From Lepiota brunneoincarnata (Eukaryota; Basidiomycota; Agaricomycetes; Agaricales; Agaricaceae): a stretch of DNA of 64,000 bases. Position 1 is the first letter of the stretch, and the number at the start of each line of letters is the position of its first letter. The stretch is taken from the NCBI GenBank assembly GCA_023014365.1, contig JAEBUN010000001.1, positions 2,232,001 to 2,296,000 on the forward strand. Reading direction: 5' to 3'. Shown one piece after another: positions 1-11,645 of the stretch. The translations under genes and the position numbers were made by a program. The notes beneath the pieces are model-generated. The model ran no database searches and was not told where the DNA came from. It saw only the letters and a list, made by a program, of their open reading frames with translations.

Positions 1-1571
1 AGAAGTAATGGGATGGGGGCTTCCTCGATGATAACGCTCGTGCCTCAAATAGGTCACCGTTGCAAGAGTCCGGGGAATGTTGGTTTCGCGATCCGTCCAG
101 GATCGAACTGGCTATGATCTCGATGATGGTTGAAGTCTGCTTGTGGAGAGGTTCGCCTGTCGGGAAGAACCGCGTATTCCGGCGATATGAGTTTGGAGAT
201 ATTCGGAACCAGCGTCAAGAAGCCATGAGGCTGATGCTAACACGAGGAAGCATTCATCCTGCAAAGGCGCAATGAGTTAGCGATGTGGCACTGCGTTTCA
301 TGTGCGCAACTCGGGCAACTGTTGAGAGTCGATCGAGCTTCCCAATATCGCAAGCTGAGTGAGAGAAGACCCAAGAGTCGCAGCTTAAACCTAGGCATGG
401 GAAAATCCAAGCGTATACGGATTAGCTTCGACGATCTGGTTCGCAGTACTGACGTTAGGTGACCATACGGTGGTGTCTGAACGGTAGTAAGTGCGATCAG
501 AGGCATACACTTTCTCAGCCCGCACGCGTAGTGAGGTTTCGACTGGAAAAAAAGAAAAAAGGTACTGGGTGGCGCAGGGTATGCTCCAACACGACCACCA
601 AGTGTGGGAAAGGCAAGATCCGTTTCACATGTCCTACGAAGGAAAGGCAAAAGTCCACTTTGTGCGCCAAAGCCCCTCACGAAACCGAAAACGGTACACA
701 ATTTTCCAGGGAAAAACTGCGTGTTTACGGCCAAGCTTCCAAAAGTCACGAGGGAAAGACACCAGGCGTTGGAATGAGTCTAGCGCCAATATGGAAGGCC
801 GTTTAAAGGAGGGAATCATCGTTGTACGTTCCGTTTCCACTTGCTTGGTTGACTGACGAAACGTCCAGCGATCCTGAATGTGCGGTAGTCCAAGAAAACA
901 TTCTGTTCTCGGCATCCACGCCGACTGCGGGGGATAATAAAGCCCCGCATTCTGGTTGGAAGCACCATTCCGCGATGATAAAGTTCATGTGGACAACTTG
1001 CGTGCGGCTCGCCATCGGACAAGAATAATTGACGCCATCCCATCAACGCGTGTCGGTTATGCCGAGGGTCCATAGCATGTATAAGCACCGAGGGTGTACT
1101 TCTACGCCGGTACACATTGTCCAAGTGGAGGGCCCGTTGATCGTTGAGAAGATACGAATCCGAAAGTGCCGAGCCCATCCAGTTGGTGTTAGTTTCTTGT
1201 GGTGTTCGGGCGGTAGAATATAACATGGTAGTACTTGAAAGCAGTGGAGGGTAACAATCCTCTATCATGTTGCACTGACGATGCTGTGCATTGCTAGCCA
1301 GTCCATTGTCGGACGGAAAAAGAAACAAACAAAAAAACAAAACAGAAATGTGGACAGAAATAGTGCTCATCATTCCTTCCGGAAATGGGTGCTATTTACT
1401 ATTTTAGGCAATCCTTTGAGATGAACTCATTGCCCATGAGGTCGGCTCCTTGAACTGCTTGAACTTGTTTTTTCCCCTCTGTTTACTGCTTATAAGTTGA
1501 CAACTCTGAGGCTTCATTCCGTAGGTTTTTCACCTCCCTCTGGGGCTTTATCCTGCTCATATTTTTGTGAA
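1..1571. other. Left-edge region without a recognisable gene
   Basis: No reading frame here shows a recognisable domain, convincing exon structure or homology I know. The longest minus-strand frame (816-1373) has arbitrary composition and no supporting start or splice context. The last 100-150 bases are pyrimidine-rich and may be promoter or 5' UTR of the CENP-B-like gene that follows. Confidence 0.5.
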
Positions 1572-3323
1572 ATGTTGCCGAAACTCATGCACAGTTATTC
1601 ATTTTCCCCCGACTACTCCCCGTCATGTTCTAGGCAGCCGATACGACGACCGCACCTGCAGACGAGTCATTTAAACACTATTATGAGCGACTCTTCGTGG
1701 AATACAGGTTATACTTGCTCGACTACTCCGTCTTTCGACCAAGTGGATTCTTCCACGATGTTTCCCACCATTAGCTCACGTCAGGCGCACGAGAGCTACC
1801 CTTCGCCTGCATCTTCAATCCCATCGCCTTCACGGACCGCTCATCAAGACACAGTGGTGGCGCAAGAGCAGCCTCTACCTAGTGCTCAGGATCATCCAAC
1901 CACCGATTGCTACTCATCGTCTTATGTCGAATCCAATATTGATGATACCCGGATACCCCCAGGGAGATTGTCACGCCTCGAGTACAGAGGTCAGAGACGT
2001 CGGGACAGCTTACAAAGTCCCTACCCAAGGACAAATTCTGGCCTTAGCCCTGTGGGTCCCTCCTTTATCTCGTTCTGATAAATCATCTGATATAAATCGC
2101 AAGCGCCACTATTCATCTACATATGAGACATCGGTATCCCGACCACAGTCACCTACTTGCTCTCGAGATGACCAATACGGAATGAACGTAACATCTTCAG
2201 TGCCGCTCATGATGCAGAACCAATCCTATCGACCAATGACACCAAGCTCCTTGACGCCCAGTTCACTTGTGGCAACCTATCCGTCCTTCGATCATCAATA
2301 TTCTAATCATTCCCAAGTCTCCACAACCTCTCATAGTTATGATCACCGCCCTCCCTCGCCCGCCCTCAGCATTGTGTCATCACGCTCAGATTCCGGTCAC
2401 CAAGGAAACACCAGAACTCTCTCGCGAGTCCCTCGAGCGGGACGCTCTCGCCTGCCACCCAAGGCCGAAACCGAAGAAGGCCAAACTCACTAATGCACTG
2501 AGAAAAGAAATTTGTCTCTATCAGCAACAGTATTTCAACCAAAAACAGGAGGAAATAGCACACCACTTCGGTGTCGAGCGCAGCACGGTCAGTAAGATCT
2601 TGAAGGAGAAGAAAACCTGGCTCAACATAGAGGATGGGATCGCTGAGCCACCACGCCACCGGTTCGTATCCTGCCCTTGTTTTAATGTGGATTTGCTCAT
2701 CGCAAGCGACTTGTAGACCACCAAAACACCCTAAACTCGAAGAGGAGATGCTGCTATGGCTCGAGGAGCTTAGCGATATCGGTGAAACCATTACAGATGC
2801 CAAGATTCAAAAGAAAGCCTTGGAAATTGCGGACGCGCTCAGAAGGAAGCATGGCACCATCAGGTCGGAGAAGGGGAAGGATAAGGACGAGAGTTTCAAA
2901 GCCAGTGCCGGCTGGATCGAGAATTTCAAGCGTCGGCACCATGTGAAAGGTGGTGTCTGGCACGGTAGGCCCAAAGCGGAAGCTCCCGAAATCGAGGATA
3001 CCCCAATGACTTCCCAGGAGCCTGAAATCATCCCCACCATCCCCGATGAACATTACATTCATCACCACCCCCAGCACGACCATCTGGCTCATCCAATGGA
3101 CATCGAGACACATCCGGACCTCATCAAAGTGGAGGAACTACCGAAGGGTGTGCCTAATCGAGAGGAAGCGGAGAAGGCATTCCATATCCTCACTCATTAT
3201 CTTGATTGCAACGTCGGAGAGCTAGAAGGTCTTGGCTACAAGCCCGAACACCGCGAAATGCTTCATGAGATATTGAAGGTGGTGTTCTTCAGTGGCAAGG
3301 GACCAGGCGGCCCTCCAAGTTGA
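1572..3323 (+). CDS. CENP-B/ARS-binding-type helix-turn-helix DNA-binding protein
   Basis: Likely a nuclear sequence-specific DNA-binding protein of the CENP-B / fungal Abp1-Cbh type. After a Ser/Pro/Thr-rich N-terminal part, 2490-2630 encodes a psq-like HTH starting at LTNALRKEICLYQQQYFNQK and continuing with the typical EEIAHHFGVERSTVSKIL turn. A GT-AG intron (about 2662-2717) follows, then a CENPB-type HTH (about 2720-2990) with motifs EEEMLLWLEELS and ASAGWIENFKRRH. An acidic tail ends at 3323. There is no DDE transposase domain, so it is a domesticated-type factor or a regulator rather than an intact pogo element. The start is uncertain: in-frame ATGs lie at 1572, 1587 and 1683. The N-terminal half needs two +1 frame changes with no obvious intron (near 2064 and 2392). 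The two HTH domains are confident; the exact N-terminus is not. Confidence 0.7.
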
Positions 3324-5066
3324 TACCTCTGACCTCAACTCTACCCCTCATCTCTCAACCACTCCTAGGTCTCGGTTCCGTGCATACTCTTCGCTGACTG
3401 TGATTAGCCCCTCTATGCCCATCATGCCATGTAGTGCCTTTTCCCTCCAAGCCATGTCATTACAACTTTCTCCTCATGCCTTTCTTCAAGACATCACAAT
3501 CTCACACTACTTTTCATACGTGCACATGATGAACTATCGTACATTTTCTTACTATTTTCTGTCTGACCGAGTTCCGAGGTCTGTCGCATTCCTGCTGCAT
3601 GTCTAGCTCTCCAACCTCTACTGATACTACTGGCCCTGTATTGAATTGTGAATAGACTTGTCTCGTCCCCGCTGTGACCCAAACCTAGTAAATAGAGGGA
3701 CCTTTTACCAGTTCTCAATGAAACCTCGAGCACCGCAAATCTTCAAATAGACGTGGAGGTTCACACACGTATAAGCACAATAATAGTAATTCAAACAGAA
3801 AAAGTGTCAGATGTCGGTGCTCCTATGGGATGATTACTCCACATTGAACACACACCGCGTCATGCCGACGCCATGAGCGCCCTTTCGGTTTAATCATGCA
3901 TCAGGAAGCCACCCGCACTATGTATCAGGTTGCGGATAGTCTCTAGAAAACGTGCCCGGGCTCCGTGAAGTATACCTCATTCCTGATCTTTGTTGTGCTT
4001 CCAAAGTCCAGAGATACATGGGTTCTGGTTGGCGACATACTGCAGGGACGCCGGTCAACCAGGGAGGTTCGCAGCTTCATAGCATGATTTGCAGGCTGGA
4101 GAGAGGTGGGGAACAGTAATGCGGGCATTGATTTTCTGAGCTTGTTACCATGAGGTAAGGGGGAAAAAATCCTCACATGAACCCATTTGTCCCTTGTGCC
4201 CATGTTTCTTCCATTTTTCTGATTCACCTTGCCTGTATCAGGGATCGGCTTCATTTCTCATGCCGAATCGATTCTGAGCAGCTGGGAGGTTAATATAGCG
4301 TTCTCGCTTTGTACTGTCCTCCGATGCGGACGCTATCAAGCTCGTGTCAAGGATATTAGAGAGTGTGATTGACAACAGAAATCGACGACGCGAAGACGTC
4401 GTAGAGCAAGGTCATGAGGATCGCCACTGGCATGTTGTATATATCAGTAATAATGAAAATCACGCGGTTTACGATATGTTAATGAGCGTTGACCCGTGTT
4501 AGTCGCTTATGAAGATTCTTCTAACGCAGGGTGGCACTAAGCATGCTGGTATACATAACAAGGTCACAGTGATACACGAATAAAAGGATCCTTCCTCCTG
4601 TTCGATACCAAAACTATAGGCTGATATTCGGGGGGTAAATCTGCACACTTATGCAGTGGCAAAGAGGATCATGCCATGAAGTCAAAAGGAGATAACACTA
4701 AAATGGGCATAAAGTAAAAGACTTTCGAATCCATCATCTGTCCAACGTTGCTGATCTGTGCTTCATTCGGTCAATCGTTAGAGAATCAGTATCCAGGAGA
4801 AATGGTTTCGGGTGGGGGGAGGCGCAAGGCGCGGGAGGGGGGAAAGTTGTACAGCAACCCGGCGGACATCAACATCCATGACACCCGTGCAAACGTTTGT
4901 CGTATAGGTAGGTCTAGCAGATGGGGGTCGAGAGGTGTTTCCAGTTAGTTCGAATCCAACGCGATAATCTGAGACGATAGGGTGTTGGTTGGGTGGAGGA
5001 AAGCAGAATGCCACAAGCTTGAAGGGGTACAAGCTTACCAGGCTCGAGTAGAGAGCAGACGGAAAG
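3324..5066. other. Intergenic region, no gene seen
   Basis: About 1.7 kb between the CENP-B-like gene and the 3' end of the Zn2Cys6 regulator. I see no conserved frame. The minus-strand frame at 3943-4254 has no recognisable domain. The sequence is A/T-rich with no obvious direct repeats. Confidence 0.5.
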
Positions 5067-8046
5067 CTAAGGGGTACTGACATCGTGTGAGTTGCTGCGT
5101 GTATGATGGAGGTGGGGGTAATGATGGGGAGAGCCATTCCTCATGACTTTGTCTTCGATCTCTTTCGATAGATGATTGGATTGTTGGGATGGAGGAGGGG
5201 TAGAAGTGACACGGTTCGTGACGGGACCCATATGATTCAGCTCGTTCTGTCCTGCGCGCACCAAACCAAATAACCGACGCATCTCCATAGCTTGGTCTCC
5301 CGCTTCTTCGTATGAATAGCTGTACTGTTCCAATCCGGCGATGCAGTTCTGAACTTCGGGGCGACCTAACCGTGCCAATAATGTACCTGCTTGTATACAG
5401 CTGACGTGCATGACGGCGGGATCGAGCCGCTAGAAGAAAGAATTAGACGTGCTTCCGAGAAGATGGAAATTGGGCGTTACTAGATATCCATTCGACGTTA
5501 GCACGCCTGCCTAGAAACAGGGTTAAGAAAAGCGAATAAGCAAGACATCTCAGCGGTTCAAAAAGAAAAATGCATACCAAACCTGCGATACGCAATGCCC
5601 CGTGTAATGCTTCATCCGCCACCCTTCGCTTAACTGACTCGATTTCGGCTAAGTTGGGAGGAGGGAAGGTCGAATTAAGCTCCTTGATCCCATAGTCATC
5701 AAGAGCGTTAAATAATATAATCCACATGACATGATATGTAGCGTCGCTCGCGCACGACGAAACGGCCTGCGGGGAATCTGTCAGCGAGGATTTGTACAGT
5801 GGATGAATGTCAAACTTGCTGAAACAAAGTCCCATTCTCCTTCGAAGTTACTCGGAACACCAACGAGATTGAGGAATTGATCCCTCCAATCTACCAACTC
5901 TTGTATGAAACCGCAGAGAGTCTCAAATGGCACTCCATCCGAATCCGTTGATGGACGCCATAGTTGCTTGGACATATGACGCGCCGTGCGTGCTAGTGAA
6001 TGTGCTGCCCGATAATACCCCTAATTCGAACAATCAACATCATTCCAAATTCTCATCGAAGGTCTTACGAGAAACTAAAGTGGGAGAGGTCAGGAATGGG
6101 ATAGTAGAGTTACTAAAATTATCGTACCTCTAATTGCTCCCGAGGCGAAGGCATCGCAGCATGAGCATCGGCTGATTCAGGGTTGATTGGGTCGACGGTG
6201 TAGAAATCAATGTCATAATCGAAATCATCGAGAACAGGTTTTCGGCGGTAGTACGCAGATGCGTACGCATCGCAGAGACAAGCCATCCACCACGCAAAAA
6301 TCATGGTTCCGCGACTTTCTGGATCTTGGATATTCGCCATAACGGACTTATGATTGATCTGGGGATCCACTAGTGATCGGCTTGAGAACTATGTTAATGT
6401 TGTGTGAGACTTACGCCCAACTCTAGTAGGTGCCGAGTAGCGCAGGTCAGCCAAAATCCATGGAAGCCTATGGTATTTTAGCACTGGATTAGCTGCATCG
6501 ATGGAAGTTAATACCGCTAGGGTCATCTGGATTTTCTAATGCATGGCTATCAGTCCCATATATATACTGGGCAGGGGGTAGGAGATGTCCTTACGGTTCT
6601 GGAGCGGTTCGATAAGAAGACTTATGACCACATGATCGGGAGAGGCCAAGCGATGGACTTTGAGGGCTTCAGCTAGATCGCGTGCACGATCTATGAGCGT
6701 CTTTGCCAGCAAACTCTGGCCGCCGGGTCGCCGCCGGTCCGCCACAAGCAACGGGTGCTCAGAAAATTTAGTGCCCCATGCCAGAACGGTGGCAACCAGG
6801 GCGGGGTGCAGGGGCTTGTCACCAGTGGTCGTGCTAGAATTTGCGGAAGCATAGAGTTGAAGGCGATTTCGGAATTGCGCGGGATTAAGCAGGGGGAGCC
6901 GAGTGTGTACAATTTGGAAAAATACTTCAACAAGATCAAGTGCGAACCTGAAGTGTGGAGGTGAGTATGATGATGTTTGGGGGGGGAAGGGAGGAGTATC
7001 GAGTTGTAGGAGACTGGGGTCACGATAATCCACGCCTAATCAAGGAGGACGTGGCATAGAATCTCAAATGATATTGATCAATGCAAAATTGAATCAGCAA
7101 CTTACTCTGCCTTGAATTTGTCGTCGTCAAGCTTAATGGCTATTTCACCCCAAGCTTCATAAGGTGACTTTATGAGGGTAGGTGAAGTATATGGTGTCGG
7201 TTGGCTATCATTCAATCAGAATGAGGAGTCAAACGAAGGAAGAGGAACGTACTTGGTACTTTCTGGAGGCGCAAAGACGTAGTCGAGGACGTCACGAGTG
7301 GGAGTGTTAAGGGTGATAGGCGGACAAAAGCCATATCTCACAGCGAGAGGAAGAGTTTGGGAACCATTAGCAAGAAAAGATGCCGGACCACTTTGTTCAG
7401 CAGGTGGTGATAACCTAACGATCAGAATAAGTTGCGCCCATCTCGCAGGGATCGATGTCAGGGGCATACTGCTTGAGGACGCCATGATATGGAGGGCTAT
7501 TGATTCATGAGTCAGCGGCACGTCGGAAAAACGAGTCCAGCTAGGAGGACAAGAAAAATCGAGCTAATGACAACAGTACGTACTTGGAAATCGCGTTTCT
7601 TGGTCTCCGAATGGCAGAGCGTTTCTTCTCGCTGGTAGCTTGTTGCACATAATGGCTGTAGTGAAATATCGGGGCGTTAGGGCGAATGTGAGTCGTGGTG
7701 CCGGAAATGATAACTGACGTGCAAGGATAGTTCTTGGACAGACAATGCTGCCGAGCATATCAGGACGGTGAGTAGATCTCAGCAGCGGACATGAAAAATA
7801 CCTGACACTGGGTTGCAGATTTCGAGATCAACCAAGCGCAATGAAATGAACGAGCAATCATGTACCTTTTCCTGGCCAGGTATTCTGTTGCACTTCACCT
7901 TTCTAGATCTATGGTAGGGTGAGAAGGGCAGGGAGAGAACCTGGTTGTTTGACGGACCTGCAAGCATCGCATGCGGTGTTCTGCTTGCGGGGGGCAGAAG
8001 AAGGTGCTGGTAGGGTTTTCGCTAGTTCATGTATATGGTTCTGCAT
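5067..8046 (-). CDS. Zn(II)2Cys6 fungal-specific transcription factor
   Basis: Nuclear binuclear-zinc-cluster regulator with a fungal-specific transcription factor domain (middle homology region); its target genes cannot be read from sequence. The ATG at 8046 opens a short N-terminus that runs into the zinc cluster C-x2-C-x6-C-x8-C-x2-C-x6-C. The cluster is split over five exons: 8046-7958, 7908-7866, a 6-nt micro-exon 7807-7802, 7747-7719, and from 7655. The fourth cysteine lies in the micro-exon. Downstream exons carry NPPYHGVLKQYAPDIDPCEM, then the regulatory domain with FQIVHTRLPLLNPAQFR (about 6900), LHPALVATVLAWGTKF and RGTMIFAWWMACLCDAYASA (about 6300), ending at 5067. About a dozen short introns are needed, one of them GC-AG (5819-5767). 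All exons join in frame with no shift. The gene diverges from TOM22. Confidence 0.85.
7802..7807 (-). other. 6-nt micro-exon inside the zinc cluster
   Basis: Sense-strand TGTCAG is flanked by a CAG acceptor and a GTATTT donor, with introns of 58 nt (7865-7808) and 54 nt (7801-7748). It encodes Cys-Gln and supplies the fourth zinc ligand. Without it the cluster would have five cysteines, and the neighbouring exons join perfectly around it. Confidence 0.75.
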
Positions 8047-8660
8047 TGATTGGTTAGGCAGACTGAGGTCTAAGGGGCAGGCGGGATGAGGAAGGAAATA
8101 GCTGGGAGCAACGGAGAACGATACTTTGTTGGTGCACAGAGGGGGTGGGTGAGTTGGCCTGGTAAGGAACGTCGTTGTGCATGGTGGGTGAGCGCCAGCG
8201 GAGGGGAAGGGGTGAGGGGAGGGGAAATGAAATTGATAGAGGACGAGTATATATACGAGCTATATGGACACCTAACACTCGGCTTATATATCCTCATCCC
8301 GTCCACCGACTTGGAATGGCAAACCCCGTCACCCGCACATCATGCCACCTCCACCGCTTAATCCAAGCCCTTGCCCTCGTCTGTGTCCATCACCCGGATC
8401 GCTGCAAGAATCCCGCCCGCATTGCCCATCTTCTCGTCCACCCAGGCTACACTGCGTTTGCCAAGCCAGAACCCCCAGGCCCACGCTGCCGCTCACACGC
8501 CGTCACATAGTCACACAGGGTCCGCTTCGGAGCCGAGCATCTACGGTCACGCTGCCCGACTCCGTCACAGAAAGGTAACGTCACTCTTTCTCAAACTTTT
8601 CAAACACGTTGGGTGATACAGTGCCCGCCAATCATTGTGTACGCCAACTAGTAACACACC
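8047..8660. promoter_or_regulatory. Divergent promoter region, Zn2Cys6 regulator / TOM22
   Basis: About 610 bp lie between the two divergent start codons. A TATATA-rich stretch occurs around 8250-8290. A long pyrimidine-rich segment (about 8330-8600) leads into the TOM22 ATG and looks like 5' leader sequence. No specific operator was recognised. Confidence 0.45.
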
Positions 8661-9207
8661 ATGGTCAAAGTCGAAATTGTCGAGGAAAAGGAAGTCGGCG
8701 CCTCTCCATATGCCTCTCCTGCCTCTTCCCGCGTTGGCTCGACAGAATCTCTTTCCTCCATCTCCTCCGACGTCTCTGTCGACGAATCTTTCTTCGACCG
8801 TGTTGCTGCCCTCGTCGACATCGTCCCTCCCGCTACACGTCACTCCATTTTCTCCAAAATTTCAAAGACCGCCTCATTCATAAAGAGGGGAGGCAAAGTT
8901 GCAGGGAATATTGTGTGGATCGTGACCACATTCCGCCCTCCTCGTAGCACTACCCCTTGCTCTCAGTCTGGAAGACGAAGCAAAGATTGTGGCTCAGGAG
9001 AAGGAGATGCTTGACCAACAACAAGGCGCGCAGCAGGTATGTTCTTCGTGTCCATGTGACGTGTGCTAGCTTCGCTTACATTCGGCCATTCTTTCCCTCC
9101 CTGTTTCTTGTGTTCACCACCGTCTTGTGTAGATGCTTGCCCCCTCCATGTACCCTCCGAGCTCAAGCCAGCAGCAACCAAAAGCACTTGTACCCCCCGG
9201 ATTCTAG
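8661..9207 (+). CDS. TOM22: Mitochondrial import receptor subunit TOM22 (with +1 frame break)
   Basis: Central receptor and organiser of the TOM complex in the mitochondrial outer membrane. An acidic, Ser-rich cytosolic N-terminus contains the typical FFDRVAALVDIVPPATRHSI segment. It is followed by SKTASFIKRGGKVAGNIVWI, which enters the single membrane span; the rest of the span and the tail read SALLVALPLALSLEDEAK. An intron (from about 9037 to the CAG/TAG before ATGCTTGCC) separates a short Pro/Gln-rich C-terminal exon ending at TAG 9205-9207. Between the Thr-Thr and the Ser-Ala of the membrane span the reading frame moves by +1: one extra T at 8931 (or 8932). No intron fits there. Without correction the frame would end about 30 codons later with no membrane anchor. 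TOM22 is essential in fungi, so a dead copy is unlikely. Confidence 0.88.
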
Positions 9208-9705
9208 ACATGCCATGCGATATTATTACAATGAACTAGCTCTCTGAATATAATGCATCCAGCGCTCCCCCACTCTTACTCTTATAGCATTCCCTCTTCC
9301 TTTCTCACCTCACTGTTCCTGATACCAGGCTATCTTCGGATTGACACATTCGCATTACGTCGGTGTGCCCGCTCCACTACATGTGTGACCTTGTGTCTGT
9401 TCTCCGGCTTTCACCTACTTATGCTATATTCTCAAGTGTCTCATGGGCTGCGGAATTGTCACTATTTCCACGCCTATGGTTCAGGGCACGCGTCCAATGT
9501 TGTCTATTAATAAAAAAAGATACACGCCGAGCCGCTGTAGTTTACTAATATTCCTCTATCTGTTGACAAGAAACCATCGCATGTCAGAAGGGAAATTTCC
9601 ATAACTTGGTAAGAACTCGAACTTACAACAGTTTTGGGAGACGGTCTCGGAGGGATCACAATCGGCCGGACATAATTTTCCCTAGGGTGATCGTTCTGTC
9701 AATAT
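9208..9705. other. Convergent 3' region TOM22 / NDUFA9
   Basis: About 500 bp between two convergent stop codons. It is A/T-rich with several candidate polyadenylation contexts (for example the AATAAA-like stretch near 9505) and no coding frame. Confidence 0.5.
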
Positions 9706-11167
9706 CTAGTTTCTGTCCAAGCTCAGAAAAGCATACGCAGAGCGGTAACGCCTGAGATAGGTGATGGCATGAGACTCAATTTCCGAGGGAAACACACCAA
9801 CGCTGTCCCAATCGCCGGGAATATCAGTATCATCAATGTACCGTCTGATAACCTCATCAGGGCTAAGTGCCGGCCACCATACCGCCTGGGCTGCTTTGGC
9901 TAATGCAAGAGCAACGGGCCTGGGCAATATCGGAGCTCGGGATGGGGGACGGAGGGTCACTGAGGCTACAAGCTCGAGAAGGTATTCATATGTCAACGTA
10001 GAGGGTCCCGGAAGCGAAAACGTGCGGCCAGGGGTAGGGTTTGAGACCAGGTTGGCTAGCACCTGAGCGACATCGAGTACCTGTCAGATAATGGAATGTC
10101 AATTATTCGCTACATATAGATATATTAGACCGCAGATAATGCTCACATGAACCGGGCGTATTTTAGTATCGGCCTGATTCAGCTTCCACCAAATGGGCCA
10201 AACTAAAAGCGGCTGTCGAAAACCGTCGCTGTTACATGAGTATGGCATGATAACGCACTAGCTATGTTGTTCAGCAACTTGTCTTCGTAGCCGTACATGG
10301 CACTAGGCCTAATAATGGTAGCATTAGAGAAAGCAGCTTTCACCCGTTCTTCACCTTCTGCCTTCGTCTGATAGAATCTGGACGGTGATGTAGCGGATGC
10401 GTTAAGGTGTGAGATTTGAACGAAACGTGGGACACCTTCTCCCGCGCAGACTTTGGCAATGCGTTCAGCACCTTCCACGTTCACAGCGCCAAAGTTGAAG
10501 TTCCTGTGGGTGTTGGATTTTGACACGTTAAGTCACCATTCCGAAAGTCCGGTACCAATGAGAAAATAACAGGGAGGAATATCAAGACAGGAATGATGTT
10601 ACCACTCACTTGGTCTCATAGTCTCGACCGACAAGGTTGAAAACAACGTCTGAGTGTCTGACACACTCAGCGATTTGCTTTTCGTCACGTATATCCCACT
10701 CCTGGCAAGACAACGAATAAGTCACGGGTCGAATACCGAGTGATGTCGGGGGTTTACCACTCGGACGATTTGGCCCAAGTCGCCCATGGGCTTAAAGATC
10801 CTGGCATCGTCCTCGTCGCGGTATGGAATTATTACTTGTGTTCCTTGCTTGCCTGCGTAGTTAAGATGCCAGAGTAAGGACATTGACCTCGAAGATAAAT
10901 GCAAACGCACCGAGTTTTGATACCAAATATCTTCCCAGAAAACCCGTGGCACCAAAAACGGTCACGGTATGTCCTGAGACGGCACTATAGCCTGGGGGTC
11001 CATATGAAACGACTGGCTTCTGGGTGGAGAGTGTAGCAAGGTCATGGTAGGCTCGCTGTCGACAAAAACAAGCTTCCGTGATTAACACTCGGTAGATTCG
11101 TGAGTATTTAGGACCATACCTTTCCAGTGCGCTGCAGGCACAGCATTCTCGAGGTTGAGGCCAGCAT
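9706..11167 (-). CDS. NADH:ubiquinone oxidoreductase 39/40 kDa subunit (NDUFA9 family)
   Basis: Accessory subunit of mitochondrial complex I, an atypical short-chain dehydrogenase that binds NADPH. The start at 11167 gives a short exon ([16 protein letters not shown]) with the look of a mitochondrial presequence. After an intron, the Rossmann motif [18 protein letters not shown] (about 10980-10920) is the TGxxGxxG-type dinucleotide site. Further exons give [53 protein letters not shown], and [18 protein letters not shown] joined through a TTTTAG acceptor to [19 protein letters not shown]. The last exon (10062-9706) ends LSLDRN. All exon joins keep frame, so this neighbour of TOM22 is undamaged. 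It shares a 178 bp divergent promoter with the UPF0390 gene. Confidence 0.92.
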
Positions 11168-11344
11168 CTACCTGCTTCAAAAGTAAAGAAAGCCAGGGAA
11201 CGTCTGGCCTGTTCTGTTCGGTGAATGGCGGGACCAGTCACGGAATAACATCACATGACAGCTATCACGTTAGTCCATGTCAATGCTCGTTCTCGATTTT
11301 AGCTCTCTCTTGTCACTGCAATTTGCCGGACCGCTCCGTCAGTC
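11168..11344. promoter_or_regulatory. Compact divergent promoter, NDUFA9 / UPF0390
   Basis: Only about 177 bp separate the two ATGs, so 5' leaders and regulatory sites for both genes must lie here. No specific motif was identified. Confidence 0.45.
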
Positions 11345-11645
11345 ATGGTTCAAGGAAAGATCAACGGTCTTCAAAGTAAGATGCATTCTGCAGGGAAAGC
11401 AAAAAAGGCAGGAGCAAGACGAAGGAAGGGCAAGAAATTTATCCCTCCCAAAAACCCAGCTCTCATCAGACAGGCTGCGATGCATAAAGTCAGTGTCCCA
11501 TATCGGATGCGTTACGGACCTTATCACTGACTAGATGAATAGTCCCTGAACACAACCATCACTAGATCAATTGAGCAGCAAATGGTCTCAGCAGCCTTCA
11601 AGTGGCAAACTAACTATCATGAAAAATACAGCTCCAGAAGTGTGA
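11345..11645 (+). CDS. UPF0390 / DUF2462 small basic protein (with +1 frame break)
   Basis: Small lysine-rich protein of the UPF0390 (DUF2462) family, the group that contains human C19orf53; its function is poorly defined and probably nucleolar. Exon 1 starts MVQGKINGLQSKMHSAGKAK and continues with a KKxGARRRKGKKFIPPK block and the conserved PALIRQAAMHK. An intron (about 11489-11541, GTCAGT...AATAG) joins Lys to SLNTTITRSIEQQMVSAA. The family then expects SSGKLTIM, which is present but only in the +1 frame: there is one extra T at 11597/11598 between the Ala codon and the Ser codon. In the shifted frame the protein ends at TGA 11643-11645; in the unshifted frame it runs on into unrelated sequence until 11884. 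Confidence 0.8.

Noticed and set aside
816..1373. 185-codon minus-strand open frame
   Set aside because: No recognisable domain, no supporting splice or start context, and composition as expected by chance.
4935..4965. GTTCGAATCC resembling a tRNA B box
   Set aside because: No matching A box, acceptor stem or anticodon arm at the right distance on either strand.
10203..10270. Apparent break in NDUFA9 after LLNNIA
   Set aside because: Using the TTTTAG acceptor gives IWPIWWKLN in frame; the gene is intact.
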